A DNA stretch of 64,000 nucleotides from Cellulomonas hominis (GCF_901521055.1 NZ_CABEGA010000011.1:1-64000); one strand, 5' to 3'. Positions 28,486-37,960 are shown, numbered from the stretch's first letter. The notes: a model not told the origin generated them from the letters alone. Numbers and translations are program-made.

Positions 28486-30378
28486 GTGGAAGCGTTGCGC
28501 CGGAGTGCGTCGGAGCTGATCGCCTACGCGCGTTCGGACTTCTCCGTCGTCGAGCAGGCGTTGGTCGACTACTTGATGTACCAGGGCGTGGGTAGGCCCG
28601 GCGAGGGCGAGCGCAGGTCGTGGCGCTCGTCGCTCCCGGTGCTCGCCGACGACCTGCGCGAGGCCGGACTCGACGGTGTCGAGGTGCTCATGGAGCACCG
28701 GCTCCCGATGACCAGCAAGCGGGCGGACGCGGTGCTGGCGGGAGTCCACCCGCGGACCGGGGACCCGAGCTATGTCGTCGTCGAGCTCAAGCAGTGGAGC
28801 CGGGCGCGCAGCTGGGACGGCGGCGTCACGCTGCTCGACGTCGACGGAGCCCGCTACCGGCCGGTGCTGCACCCGTCGCTCCAGGTCGACGGGTACGTCG
28901 ACTACATGCGGGACTTCGTCAGCGTCCTCGCATCGTCGCCCGAGGCCCTGGTCGGCGCGGCCTACCTGCACAACGCCTCCGAGGACGGGATCGCGGACCT
29001 GCGCGCACCCGGCCTCGGCGCGCGGTCGCGGCTGTTCACCGGGCAACGTCGCGGTGATTTCCACGACTTCCTCCGCTCGCGGCTGGCACCGGCGTCAGGC
29101 GTGCGGGCCGCCGACGCGCTGCTGTCGTCACGCGTCGCGCCGTCTCGGCAGCTGCTGTCGGTCGCGGCCGACGAGATCCAGCAGCGGGAGCAGTTCCGGC
29201 TCCTCGACGAGCAGCGGGTCGCCTACGAACTGGTGATGAACACAGTCCGATCGGCGAGCCGGGCGGACACGAAGACCGTTGTGGTGGTGACAGGGGGGCC
29301 GGGCAGCGGCAAGAGCGTGATCGCTCTCTCGCTGCTCGGCGAGCTGGCCCGCGAGGGCCGCACCGTCATGCACGGCACGGGGTCGCGGTCGTTCACGCAG
29401 ACGCTTCGCTCGGTGGCCGGGCGTGGCTCGCCGCGCACACGGAACCTCTTCGCGTACTTCAACAGCTTCATGACGGCGGAACGCAACGGCCTCGACGCGC
29501 TCATCCTCGACGAGGCGCACCGGCTTCGGACGACGTCCGTGAACCGGTACACGCGCAAGGACGTCCGTGCCGTCGCGCGCCCGCAGGTCGACGAGCTGTT
29601 CGACGCCGCGCGCGTCCCGGTCTTCCTGCTCGACCAGCACCAGGTGGTGCGGCCGGGCGAGATGGGCTCCGTCCACGAGATCCGTGAGCACGCCGAGCGC
29701 CGGGGCTTGAAGGTCCTCGAGGTCGACCTGCACGGGCAGTTCCGGTCCGGTGGGAGCGAGGCGTGGATCGAGTGGGTCCTGCGGTTGCTCGAACTCACCC
29801 CGGGAGGCCCAGTGCCGTGGCCCGGCGACGACCGGTTCGCGGTCGAGGTCGCTGACGACCCGGCCGACCTGGAGAGGCGTCTGCGGGAGCGGCTCGACGC
29901 TGGCCTCAACGCCCGCATGACCGCCGGCTACTGCTGGCCGTGGAGCGATCCCCGCCCCGACGGGACACTCGTCGACGACGTCCAGATCGGTGCCTGGGCC
30001 CGCCCCTGGAACGTGCGTGGCGAGCGCGCTGTGGGAGGGGCGCCTCCTTCAGCGCTCTGGGCCACGGCCGACGGCGGGTTCGAGCAGGTCGGCTGCGTCT
30101 ACACGGCGCAGGGCTTCGAGTACTCCTGGAACGGCGTCATCCTCGGCCCGGACCTGGTCTGGCGCCGCGACCGGTGGGTCGCGCGTCGCGAGCACAACCG
30201 CGACCCCGACTTCCGTTCGCGCAAGACCGTGGACGACGAGACGTTCGAGCGGCTCGTCCGGAACGTCTACAAGGTGCTGCTCACCCGCGGGATGGTGGGC
30301 GCGGTGCTGTACTCGACGGACGAGGAGACGCAGGCGAAGCTCCGGTCGCTCATCGCCTCTCCGGGAGACATGAGGTAG
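28486..30378 (+). CDS. DUF2075 (Schlafen-like) ATPase/helicase with N-terminal nuclease-like domain
   Basis: A 630-residue protein. The N-terminal ~170 residues resemble a PD-(D/E)XK fold: RADAVLAGV then YVVVELKQWS (D/E-x-K with E-L-K). The DUF2075 ATPase follows: Walker A VVVTGGPGSGKSVIA (K276), DEAH-type LILDEAHRLR (D342), QFRSGGSEAW, and the helicase-like YTAQGFEYSWNGVILGPDLV with LLTRGMVGAVLYS. Such proteins occur in phage-defence islands, often alone. Start is a GTG at 28486 without a strong ribosome site. High GC contrasts with the preceding gene, so the two arrived separately or at different times. Confidence 0.85.
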   Translation: MEALRRSASELIAYARSDFSVVEQALVDYLMYQGVGRPGEGERRSWRSSLPVLADDLREAGLDGVEVLMEHRLPMTSKRADAVLAGVHPRTGDPSYVVVELKQWSRARSWDGGVTLLDVDGARYRPVLHPSLQVDGYVDYMRDFVSVLASSPEALVGAAYLHNASEDGIADLRAPGLGARSRLFTGQRRGDFHDFLRSRLAPASGVRAADALLSSRVAPSRQLLSVAADEIQQREQFRLLDEQRVAYELVMNTVRSASRADTKTVVVVTGGPGSGKSVIALSLLGELAREGRTVMHGTGSRSFTQTLRSVAGRGSPRTRNLFAYFNSFMTAERNGLDALILDEAHRLRTTSVNRYTRKDVRAVARPQVDELFDAARVPVFLLDQHQVVRPGEMGSVHEIREHAERRGLKVLEVDLHGQFRSGGSEAWIEWVLRLLELTPGGPVPWPGDDRFAVEVADDPADLERRLRERLDAGLNARMTAGYCWPWSDPRPDGTLVDDVQIGAWARPWNVRGERAVGGAPPSALWATADGGFEQVGCVYTAQGFEYSWNGVILGPDLVWRRDRWVARREHNRDPDFRSRKTVDDETFERLVRNVYKVLLTRGMVGAVLYSTDEETQAKLRSLIASPGDMR

Positions 30379-30473
30379 CGGATCCGCGCCAGCGCGGTGC
30401 GCAGAACGATGCCCGATCGACCACCGCCGCCTAGCGCATCGTCGCGGCGCCTGGCGTCTGCGCCGGGGCCCCG

Positions 30474-31106
30474 TCAGCCCTCCGCGGCGCCGCGGTCCAC
30501 GAGCGTGAACACGCCGGCGGGGCTCGACGGATCGGGCTCGAGCGCGAGCCCGCCCTCCTGGTCCGCCACGACCACCCCCGCGGCGGACGAGATGTTCACC
30601 TGGTCCGGCTGGTCGAGGGTCGCGACGTCCACCTGCTGGTCCGGAGCGGCCGGGTCGCACGTCGCGACCGTGACGACCCCGTCGCCGGGCACGCTCAGGC
30701 ACGACGGCTTCCCGTCGGTGGTGGCCGTGGTCCGCACCTGGAACGTCGCACCGTCCGGTACGAACACCCACGTGGTCGGGACGCCGCCGGCCTCCGCGGG
30801 GTCGGCCACCGTGGTGACGCCGCCCTCCACGGTCGTGGTGACCCACGCGCCGCCGTAGGTCTGGATGTCGACCTGGCGGGTGCCGGTCAGCAGCCCGTCG
30901 GGTGCGGGCGCGGACGCGGTGCCGCCGGCGGCGTCCTCGGTCGTCGTGACCGGCGGAGGCGCCGGCGTGGAGGCGTCGGCGCCGTCGGCCTCCGCGTCAC
31001 CGCCGCTGCACGCTGCCGTCCCGACGACGAGTGCGCAGGCCGCGAGAGCGGACGCGATCGGTCGAGAGGCCCGGGACCGGGAGTGGGTGGGTGTCACGGG
31101 TGTCAC
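30474..31106 (-). CDS. Secreted lipoprotein with possible ricin-like domain
   Basis: A 210-residue lipoprotein: basic start, hydrophobic stretch, lipobox GTAAC at about residue 30, a linker rich in Ala/Pro/Thr, then a beta-rich domain in which KPSCLSVPGDGVVTVATCD is followed by repeated hydrophobic strands, reminiscent of a ricin-type beta-trefoil. GTG at 31106 is preceded four bases away by AGGAGGA; another GTG at 31097 would be too far. Anchored to the outer face of the membrane; ligand unknown. Confidence 0.78.
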   Translation of the reverse strand: MTPVTPTHSRSRASRPIASALAACALVVGTAACSGGDAEADGADASTPAPPPVTTTEDAAGGTASAPAPDGLLTGTRQVDIQTYGGAWVTTTVEGGVTTVADPAEAGGVPTTWVFVPDGATFQVRTTATTDGKPSCLSVPGDGVVTVATCDPAAPDQQVDVATLDQPDQVNISSAAGVVVADQEGGLALEPDPSSPAGVFTLVDRGAAEG

Positions 31107-31230
31107 GGTGTCCTCCTGAGGGTCGGCCGGGTCGCGGCTCGGTCGGCAGCAACCGCCGGGGCGAACGGGTCGGCACGCCCCTGACCTCGAACGTAACGAG
31201 ACCGGTCGTGGATGCAACCGGGCGCAGCGC

Positions 31231-31293
31231 CCGACGGACGCACAGCTGGAGGCGCTGATGGGGCTGCTGACGGACGCGCTGGCGGGCCGGGAC
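31231..31293 (+). pseudogene. Remnant of a second SNF2 helicase C-terminus
   Basis: Frame reading TDAQLEALMGLLTDALAG, nearly identical to the last residues of the helicase at 23067 (TDVQLEALVGLLTDALAV), with no helicase body upstream; the lipoprotein promoter abuts it. It is followed, as in the intact locus, by the small-gene paralogue. Confidence 0.75.
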
Positions 31294-31358
31294 CCCGCCG
31301 CGCGCGCCGCCACGCGCCGCTGTACGGTCGCACGACCACAGCGAGAAGGGAGCCGGCC

Positions 31359-31520
31359 ATGGGCTTCATGCGCAAGGCGATCACGAGCGGGATCGCGCTC
31401 AAGGCGGCCCGCGTCGTCGCCCGGGAGATGTCCAAGCCGGAGAACCAGCGCCGGGCCAAGGAGATGCTCGAGAGGGCCACGAAGCGCGGACACGCGCCGA
31501 GGACGGTCGGGCGGGGCTGA
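31359..31520 (+). CDS. Small conserved protein (copy B)
   Basis: A 53-residue basic protein paralogous to the one at 25354: MGFMRKAITSGIALKAARVV then REMSKPENQRRAKEMLERAT. A GAGAAGGGAG ribosome site precedes the ATG. It lies behind a helicase-tail remnant and ends before a hairpin terminator. Function unknown. Confidence 0.72.
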   Translation: MGFMRKAITSGIALKAARVVAREMSKPENQRRAKEMLERATKRGHAPRTVGRG

Positions 31521-31532
31521 ACCGGCGACGGC

Positions 31533-31564
31533 GAGGGGCGGACCCGTACCCGGGCCCGCCCCTC
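31533..31564. terminator. Bidirectional hairpin terminator
   Basis: Nine-base stem GAGGGGCGG/CCGCCCCTC around a 14-base GC-rich loop, located between the convergent small gene (ends 31520) and the sugar-binding protein gene (ends 31593). Position suits termination of both. Confidence 0.65.
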
Positions 31565-31592
31565 ACCGTTGACGCGTCCTGCCGCGGCGCCG

Positions 31593-32702
31593 TCAGCCCT
31601 GCGTCAGGGGGGACAGCGTCTCGTCGTCCTTGTACACGTCGGCCGCGTTCTCCTTCGTCACGATCACCGGCGTCAGCAGGAACGACGGCACGACCTTGAC
31701 CCCGTTGTCGTACGACTCGGTGTCGTTGATCTCCGGGTCCTCGCCCTTCTGCAGCGCCTGGATCTCCTTGATCGTCTGCGCCACGAGCTCGCGGGTGTCC
31801 TTGTAGATCGTCGAGTACTGCTCGCCGGCCATGATCGACTTCACCGACTCGACCTCGGAGTCCTGGCCGGTGACGACCGGGGTCTCCTTGCCCGCCTGCG
31901 CCACCGAGGTGAGCGCCGCGCGGCCGAGGGTGTCGTTCGGCGACAGCACGCCGTGCAGCTCCTCGGACCCGTACGAGCCGGCGAGGATCGTGTCCATCCG
32001 CTTCTGCGCGTTCTCGGCCTTCCAGCCCTGCGTCGCGACCTGCTCGAACGACGTCTGGCCGGAGACGACCACGAGCGTGCCGTCGTCGATCTTCGGCTGC
32101 AGGACGCTCATCGCGCCCTCGAAGAACGGCGTCGAGTTGGCGTCGTCGGGCGAGCCGGCGAGGAGCTCGATGTTGTACGGGCCCTCGCCCTTGCGCTCGG
32201 CCAGGCCCTCGAGCAGCGCCTGCCCCTGCAGGACGCCGACCTGGTAGTTGTCGAACGCGACGTACATGTCGACGGCCTCGGTGTTCTTCACCAGGCGGTC
32301 GTAGGCGATCACGTGGGCGCCGGAGTCGACGGCGGCCTCGAGCTGGGACCCCAGCTGCGAGCCGTCGATCGCGCCGACGACGATCACGCTGGCGCCCTGC
32401 TCGGTCATGGCCTGGATCTGGTTCTGCTGCTCGGTGACGCCGCTGTTCGCGAACTGCACGATCGGGTCGAACCCGGCCTCGGCCAGCCCGTCCTCGAACA
32501 GCTGCTCGGCGAGCACCCAGTTCTCCGACGTCTTCTGCGGCAGGGCGACCCCGATGGTGGCGTCGGCCGCGAAGCCGCCGCCGCTCTCGGACGACCCCGC
32601 GGTCTCCTCGGTGGACGAGCCGCCTCGCTCGGAGGAGCAGCCGGTCAGGAGGAGGGCTCCGGCGGCCCCGGCGGCGACCAGCGCCGCAGTCAGCTTCATC
32701 AT
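31593..32702 (-). CDS. chvE: Multiple-monosaccharide ABC transporter substrate-binding lipoprotein (ChvE-like)
   Basis: A 369-residue periplasmic-binding-protein-like lipoprotein: signal segment, lipobox LLLTGC at about residue 22, a Ser/Glu/Gly linker, then the ChvE/GguA-associated fold (GVALPQKTSENWVLAEQLFE, VTEQQNQIQAMTEQGASVIV, YDRLVKNTEAVDMYVAFDN). It captures aldoses such as xylose, arabinose, glucose or galactose outside the cell and delivers them to the MmsA/MmsB transporter encoded upstream on the same strand. Two consecutive ATG codons occur at 32702 and 32699. Confidence 0.93.
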   Translation of the reverse strand: MMKLTAALVAAGAAGALLLTGCSSERGGSSTEETAGSSESGGGFAADATIGVALPQKTSENWVLAEQLFEDGLAEAGFDPIVQFANSGVTEQQNQIQAMTEQGASVIVVGAIDGSQLGSQLEAAVDSGAHVIAYDRLVKNTEAVDMYVAFDNYQVGVLQGQALLEGLAERKGEGPYNIELLAGSPDDANSTPFFEGAMSVLQPKIDDGTLVVVSGQTSFEQVATQGWKAENAQKRMDTILAGSYGSEELHGVLSPNDTLGRAALTSVAQAGKETPVVTGQDSEVESVKSIMAGEQYSTIYKDTRELVAQTIKEIQALQKGEDPEINDTESYDNGVKVVPSFLLTPVIVTKENAADVYKDDETLSPLTQG

Positions 32703-32824
32703 GGGTGGTGTCACTCTTCCTGGTTGGGCACCCGCCGTTGGGTGCGGTCGAGCGTCGTGCCGGGGGTCCGGCACGAGGGGGAAAGGTGGGGGTCTGGGGG
32801 TCTGGTGCGGCGCGGCGGCGCGCG

Positions 32825-34120
32825 TCAGCTCCGCGCCAGCGTCTCGTTCTGCGACACCGGCACCGCGCCGGTGCCCGCGTCGCTGTCGTCCGGTCCGGGG
32901 CCCTCCGGCCGGCCGCGCCGGGCGCCCTTCATCAGCAGCCCGACGACGGACGGCCGACCCTGGACCTTGTTGTAGACGTCGAACGCGACGGCGGCGAGCA
33001 GCACCAGGCCCTTGATCATCTGGGTGCTGTCCGAGCCGACGCCCAGGAGCTGCAGGCCGTTGTTCAGCACGGCCATCACCAGACCGCCGATGAGCGACCC
33101 GACGACGGTGCCGACGCCGCCGGAGACCGCCGCGCCGCCGATGAACACCGCGGCGATCGCGTCGAGCTCCCAGTTGGTGCCGTCGAACGGCCCGGACGCG
33201 GTGGACCGGCCGATGAAGACGACGCCGGCCAGCGCCGCCAGCACGGACATGTTCATCATGACGAAGAAGTTCGTGCGGCGGATGTTGACGCCGGACAGTG
33301 CCGCCGCGACCTTGTTGCCGCCCACCGCGTAGACGTGCCGGCCGGTGATCGTGCGGCTGGAGACGAAGCCGTACACCAGCACGAGGACGCCGAGGATCAC
33401 GCCGGACACCGGGAACGAGGTGCCGACGCGGCCGCTGCCGAACAGCACCGTGGCGTAGGCGATGACCGCGCCGAGCGCGACCATCCGCACGACCGACACC
33501 CACAGCGGGACCGGAGTGCCGCCGAGGCGGCGGGCCGAGCGGCGCCGCCGGAGCTCGCCGTAGACCACGCCCGCGATGGCCAGGACGCCGAGCAGCAGCG
33601 TCCAGTTGTTCAGCCCGGTGTCCGGGCCCCACTCGGGCAGGTAGCCGGCGCCGAGCGTCTGGATCTCCTCGGGCACCGGGACGGTGTTCGACTTGCCGAT
33701 GTACTGGTTCGCGCCGCGGAAGAACATCATCCCGGCGAGCGTGGTGATGAACCCCGGGATGCCGACGTAGGCGACCCAGAACCCCTGCCAGGCGCCGATC
33801 GCCGCCCCGACGGCCAGGCCGAGCAGGATGCCCGCCCACCAGGGGATGCCCCAGTCCCGGATCGCCAGCGCCACGATGATGCCGACCACCGCGGCCACCG
33901 AGCCGACCGACAGGTCGATGTGCCCGGCGATGATCACCAGCACCATGCCGATCGCCAGGATCAGCACGTACGAGTTGCCGTTGATGATGTTCTGCGCGTT
34001 CGTGGGCGTGAGCACCTTCCCGCCCGTCGCGATCTGGAAGATGATCACGAGCGCGATCAGCGCGAACACCATGCCGAACTGGCGGGCACCGCCGCCGAAC
34101 AGCTGCTTGAGAGACGTCAT
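32825..34120 (-). CDS. mmsB: Multiple-monosaccharide ABC transporter permease
   Basis: A 431-residue membrane protein of the BPD_transp_2/RbsC class with about ten hydrophobic segments, including the family motif GHIDLSVGSVAA and AGVVFIGRSTASGP near the C-terminal half. Length and the long loop after TM6 (GELRRRRSARRLGG) fit the GguB/MmsB subgroup rather than RbsC. It forms the channel for sugars delivered by the ChvE-like protein. Start at ATG 34120, 32 bases after the ATPase gene. Confidence 0.93.
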   Translation of the reverse strand: MTSLKQLFGGGARQFGMVFALIALVIIFQIATGGKVLTPTNAQNIINGNSYVLILAIGMVLVIIAGHIDLSVGSVAAVVGIIVALAIRDWGIPWWAGILLGLAVGAAIGAWQGFWVAYVGIPGFITTLAGMMFFRGANQYIGKSNTVPVPEEIQTLGAGYLPEWGPDTGLNNWTLLLGVLAIAGVVYGELRRRRSARRLGGTPVPLWVSVVRMVALGAVIAYATVLFGSGRVGTSFPVSGVILGVLVLVYGFVSSRTITGRHVYAVGGNKVAAALSGVNIRRTNFFVMMNMSVLAALAGVVFIGRSTASGPFDGTNWELDAIAAVFIGGAAVSGGVGTVVGSLIGGLVMAVLNNGLQLLGVGSDSTQMIKGLVLLAAVAFDVYNKVQGRPSVVGLLMKGARRGRPEGPGPDDSDAGTGAVPVSQNETLARS

Positions 34121-34152
34121 CGTCCGGTAGTCCTTCGTCGGGTTCCGCTGGA

Positions 34153-35703
34153 TCAGGGGGTGGTGAGAGCCGGGGTGGTGCCGGTCATGAGCCGCATCAG
34201 GGCCTCCTGGTCGGCCTGCTCCCGGTCGAGGACGCCGGTGACCCGGCCCTCGAAGATCGTGTAGATCCGGTCGCACAGGCCGAGCAGCTCGGGGAGCTCG
34301 GAGGAGATGACGACGACGCCCTTGCCCGCGTCGGCGAGGCGCTGCACGAGCCCGTAGATCTCGTACTTCGCGCCGACGTCCACGCCGCGGGTCGGCTCGT
34401 CGAGGATGAGCAGGCCGGGCTCGGGGAACATCCACTTCCCGAGCAGCGCCTTCTGCTGGTTGCCGCCGGACAGCTTCGCGACGCCCTGCCGGACCGACGG
34501 CGTCCGGATGTTCAGCGACTTCCGGTAGTGCTCCGAGGCCAGGAACGCGGTGTCGGTGTCGAGCACCCGGTGCTTCGTGATCCGCTTGAGGTCGGCCGAC
34601 ACGATGGTGTCCAGGATGCTGTCCAGCAGGTTGAGGCCCTGGACCTTCCGGTCCTCCGGGACGTAGGCGATCTTGTGGTCGATGGCCTGCTGGACGGTGT
34701 GCAGCTCGACCGGCTTCCCGTCGATGAGGACCTGCCCGCCGCGGAACCGCCCGTACGACCGGCCGAAGACCGACCGCGCGAGCTCCGTGCGGCCGGCGCC
34801 CATGATCCCGGCGAAGCCCACGATCTCGCCGTGCCGGACCTCGAACGAGGACCCCTTGCAGACCATCCGGTCCGCGACCGTCGGGTGCTCCACCCACCAG
34901 TCGCGCACCTCGAAGAACGTCTCGCCGATGCTCGGCGTGTGGTCCGGGAACCGGTGGTCCAGCGACCGGCCGACCATGCCGCGGATGATCCGGTCCTCGT
35001 CGACCTCGCCCGCCCCGGCGTCCAGCGTCTCGACCGTCCTCCCGTCCCGGATGATCGTGATCGAGTCGGCGATCGCGGCGATCTCGTTGAGCTTGTGGCT
35101 GATCATGATGCTGGTCATGCCCTTGGCGCGGAGGTCGCGCAGCAGGTCCAGCAGGTGCGCGGAGTCCTCCTCGTTCAGCGCCGAGGTCGGCTCGTCGAGG
35201 ATCAGCAGCCGCACGTCCTTGGCCAGCGCCCGGGCGATCTCCACGAGCTGCTGCTGGCCGACGCCGATGTTCTTGACCTGCTCGTCGGGGGACAGGTCGA
35301 GGTCGACGCGCTGGAGCAGCTCCGCCGCGCGCTCGCGGGTGGCGTCCCAGTCGATGCCGAGCGGCCCGGTGACCTCGTTGCCGAGGAAGATGTTCTCCGC
35401 GATCGACAGCTCCGGGATCAGCGCCAGCTCCTGGTGGATGATCACGATGCCGGCCCGCTCGCTGGACTTGATGTCCTTGAAGCGCACCTCCTCGCCCTGG
35501 TAGACGATCTCGCCCTCGTAGGTGCCGTGCGGGTAGACGCCGGACAGGATCTTCATCAACGTGGACTTGCCGGCACCGTTCTCGCCGCAGATCGCGTGGA
35601 TCTCGCGCTCGCGCACCGTCATCCGGACCTGGTCCAGCGCCTTCACGCCGGGGAAGGTCTTGGTGATCGACCTCATCTCGAGGACGACGGGGGTGTCCAG
35701 CAT
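34153..35703 (-). CDS. mmsA: Multiple-monosaccharide ABC transporter ATP-binding protein
   Basis: A 516-residue fused ATPase with two ABC cassettes. The first has Walker [10 protein letters not shown], signature-region [13 protein letters not shown] and [15 protein letters not shown]. The second has the degenerate Walker [10 protein letters not shown] usual in sugar importers, [14 protein letters not shown] and [14 protein letters not shown]. It energises sugar import with the MmsB permease. First gene of the mmsA-mmsB-chvE operon, whose control region (35704-35961) carries repeated operator-like elements. Confidence 0.94.
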   Translation of the reverse strand: MLDTPVVLEMRSITKTFPGVKALDQVRMTVREREIHAICGENGAGKSTLMKILSGVYPHGTYEGEIVYQGEEVRFKDIKSSERAGIVIIHQELALIPELSIAENIFLGNEVTGPLGIDWDATRERAAELLQRVDLDLSPDEQVKNIGVGQQQLVEIARALAKDVRLLILDEPTSALNEEDSAHLLDLLRDLRAKGMTSIMISHKLNEIAAIADSITIIRDGRTVETLDAGAGEVDEDRIIRGMVGRSLDHRFPDHTPSIGETFFEVRDWWVEHPTVADRMVCKGSSFEVRHGEIVGFAGIMGAGRTELARSVFGRSYGRFRGGQVLIDGKPVELHTVQQAIDHKIAYVPEDRKVQGLNLLDSILDTIVSADLKRITKHRVLDTDTAFLASEHYRKSLNIRTPSVRQGVAKLSGGNQQKALLGKWMFPEPGLLILDEPTRGVDVGAKYEIYGLVQRLADAGKGVVVISSELPELLGLCDRIYTIFEGRVTGVLDREQADQEALMRLMTGTTPALTTP

Positions 35704-35795
35704 CGTGCCTGCTCCCTGTGCCGCGCTGCACGGCCGGCGTCGGTGCCGGTCTGTCGAGCTCGGGGTGGACGCTAGGACCGCGGCGGGCTTCGCGT

Positions 35796-35939
35796 CAACC
35801 TCTGAAGGCAATGCTCGGCGCTGGCGTGACCAAATCGCAACCAAAGGCCGGTCGGGCGGTCGGGATCGCGGCAATCCAGGGTCGCTGGGGGCCGGTCGCG
35901 GGTTTGAACCGAGGATTGCCGACAACCTCTGAAGGCAAT
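35796..35939. repeat. 17-bp direct repeat pair upstream of the sugar operon
   Basis: CAACCTCTGAAGGCAAT occurs at 35796-35812 and again at 35923-35939, 127 bases apart, in the gap upstream of mmsA. The second copy lies within an inverted repeat, GATTGCC (35914-35920) to GGCAATC (35934-35940). Identical 17-mers in a promoter region suggest two binding sites for one regulator, probably the ROK protein encoded nearby. Confidence 0.6.
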
Positions 35940-35961
35940 CCGATGTCGCGGTCGAAGTCAG

Positions 35962-36780
35962 TCAGCGCGTCGCCCAGGCCGGTCGCACCGGTCGGGTGGC
36001 CCCGGCGATCGCCCCGATGATCTCCTCCGGGGCCGACGTCGCCGCGTCGAACGACCCGTTGTTCCGGCCGTGCCGCAGCACCTCGATCCGGTCCGACACC
36101 GCCCGCAGGTCCGCCAGGTTGTGGCTGATGATCACGACCCCGAGGCCCATCTCGCGCAGCCGCTCGACCAGCATCAGCACCTCGGCGGTCTGCACCACGG
36201 ACAGCGCGGCCGTCGGCTCGTCGAGCACGAGGACCCGCGGCCGCGTCGTCAGCGTCCGGGCGATCGCGACGGCCTGGCGCTGCCCGCCGGACAGCTCGCG
36301 CACGGGCGTCCGGACCGACGGCACGGTGATCGTCAGGTCCCGGAGGATCTGCGCCGAGGCCAGCTCCATCCCGTCGATGTCCATCGGGCTGTGCCGGGAG
36401 GCGCGCAGCTCGCGGCCGAGGAAGATGTTCGCCGCGACGCTGAGGTTCTCGCACAGCGCCAGGTCCTGGAACACCGTGGAGATGCCGAGGGCGTGGGCTG
36501 CTGCGGGGTTGGGGATGCTCACGGCGTCGCCGTCGATCTCCACCGTCCCGCTGTCGGGCTGCAGGACGCCGGAGATGATCTTGGCGAGCGTCGACTTGCC
36601 CGCCCCGTTGTCGCCGACCAGCGCGACGACCTCGTGCGCGTGCACCGTCAGGTCCGCGTCGGTCAGCGCCTCGACCGCGCCGAACCGTTTGGTGACCTTG
36701 CGCAGGGCGAGCAGGGGCGGGCCGCCGGTGTCGCGTCGGCCCTGCTGCTGCGTCGTCGTCCACTCCACGTCGAGTGCCAC
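35962..36780 (-). CDS. Orphan sugar ABC ATPase (FrcA-like)
   Basis: A single-cassette ATPase of 272 residues: [28 protein letters not shown] and VLVLDEPTAALS, with the sugar-importer helical domain VFQDLALCENLSVAANIFLG. Relatives (FrcA) work with a dedicated permease and binding protein, but none is adjacent; the next transport operon has its own two-cassette ATPase. It begins with GTG at 36780, four bases after the ROK regulator gene, so they are co-transcribed. It may serve a distant permease or be left over from a rearranged locus. Confidence 0.88.
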   Translation of the reverse strand: MALDVEWTTTQQQGRRDTGGPPLLALRKVTKRFGAVEALTDADLTVHAHEVVALVGDNGAGKSTLAKIISGVLQPDSGTVEIDGDAVSIPNPAAAHALGISTVFQDLALCENLSVAANIFLGRELRASRHSPMDIDGMELASAQILRDLTITVPSVRTPVRELSGGQRQAVAIARTLTTRPRVLVLDEPTAALSVVQTAEVLMLVERLREMGLGVVIISHNLADLRAVSDRIEVLRHGRNNGSFDAATSAPEEIIGAIAGATRPVRPAWATR

Positions 36781-36784
36781 GGTC

Positions 36785-37960
36785 TCAGTCTCCGTCCGGA
36801 CGGGGGGTCGGCGGGAGGGTGCCGAGGGTGTTCTCCAGCGCGAGCAGCACGGCGCCCATCACCTCGGCGTCCGGGCCGAGCTCCGCGGCGACCACCTCGA
36901 GCGGTGCGATGTGGTTCAGCGGCACCCGCCGCCGGATCGCCTCGCGCATCGGGCCGATCAGCAGCTCGCCGGTCTCCGCGAGCTCCCCGCCGACCACCAC
37001 GCACTGCGGGTTCACCGCGATGGCCAGCCCGGCGACCACCGCGCCGATCGTGGCGCCGGCGTCCTCGACGACCTGGCGGCAGCCGGGGTCCCCGTCGTTG
37101 GCGAGGGCGACGATGTCTCTGAGCGTGAGTGAGCCGCGACTGGCGCGGAGCACCTCGATGAGCGCGGGGGCGCCGACGACGGTGTTGAGGCAGCCGCGGC
37201 TTCCGCACAGGCAGACGACGCCCTGCGCGTCGACCTGGACGTGGCCGATCTCGCCCGCCGTGCCGGCGAAGCCGCGGTGCAGGTTCTTGTTCAGCGAGAC
37301 GCCGGCGCCGGTGCCGTGGCTCGCGCGGACGTAGACGGAGTCCTGGAAATGGCGGGTGGCGCCGAGGCGGCTCTCGGCCAGGGCGCCGAGGTTCGCGTCG
37401 TTGTCGACGAACACCGGAACGCCCAGGCGCTTCGACATCACCTGGGCGACGGGGGCGTCGTCCCAGCCGCGCAGGATCCCGGGGACCGAGACGGTGCCGG
37501 TCGCCGCGTCCACCGGGGCGGGGAGGCCGATGCCGATGCCGAGGAGCTCGTCCAGGCCGGAGCCGACGCGCTCGAGGATCTCGACGATGAGCAGGGCGGC
37601 GCGGTCCAGGCTGGTGTCCGCGCGGTGCTCGTGGGGGAGCGGGAGGGCCTGCTCGACGAGGACCTGGTGGGCCGAGTCGGTGAGCGTGATGCTCATGTGC
37701 CGGGTGCCCACGTGGACGCCGGCCGCGAGGCCCGTGCGGTGGACCATCGTGACGAGCATCGCGCGGCGCCCGTTGTGGATCGTGGCCCGGACGTCGACCT
37801 CGCCCGCCTGCTGGAGCTCGCGGACGATGTTGGAGACCGTCGCGGCGGACAGGCCCGTCGTTGCCGCCAGCTCGACCTGGGTGAGACCGCCGTAGCGGCG
37901 GATGGTGTCGACCACGGTGGCGCGGTTGGCTTCGCGCAGGGCGGTCTGGGAGCCGGCCAT
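36785..37960 (-). CDS. ROK-family transcriptional regulator
   Basis: A 391-residue XylR/NagC-type repressor: N-terminal winged helix-turn-helix (LTQVELAATTGLSAATVSNI, about 26-45), a sugar-kinase-like ROK domain with FVDNDANLGALAESRLGA, GTGAGVSLN, the histidine GEIGHVQVD and the zinc-binding cysteine triad CLCGSRGCLN. Likely represses sugar-uptake genes until a sugar is bound; the repeats upstream of mmsA are candidate sites. A GGGAGG ribosome site precedes the ATG at 37960. Confidence 0.93.
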   Translation of the reverse strand: MAGSQTALREANRATVVDTIRRYGGLTQVELAATTGLSAATVSNIVRELQQAGEVDVRATIHNGRRAMLVTMVHRTGLAAGVHVGTRHMSITLTDSAHQVLVEQALPLPHEHRADTSLDRAALLIVEILERVGSGLDELLGIGIGLPAPVDAATGTVSVPGILRGWDDAPVAQVMSKRLGVPVFVDNDANLGALAESRLGATRHFQDSVYVRASHGTGAGVSLNKNLHRGFAGTAGEIGHVQVDAQGVVCLCGSRGCLNTVVGAPALIEVLRASRGSLTLRDIVALANDGDPGCRQVVEDAGATIGAVVAGLAIAVNPQCVVVGGELAETGELLIGPMREAIRRRVPLNHIAPLEVVAAELGPDAEVMGAVLLALENTLGTLPPTPRPDGD

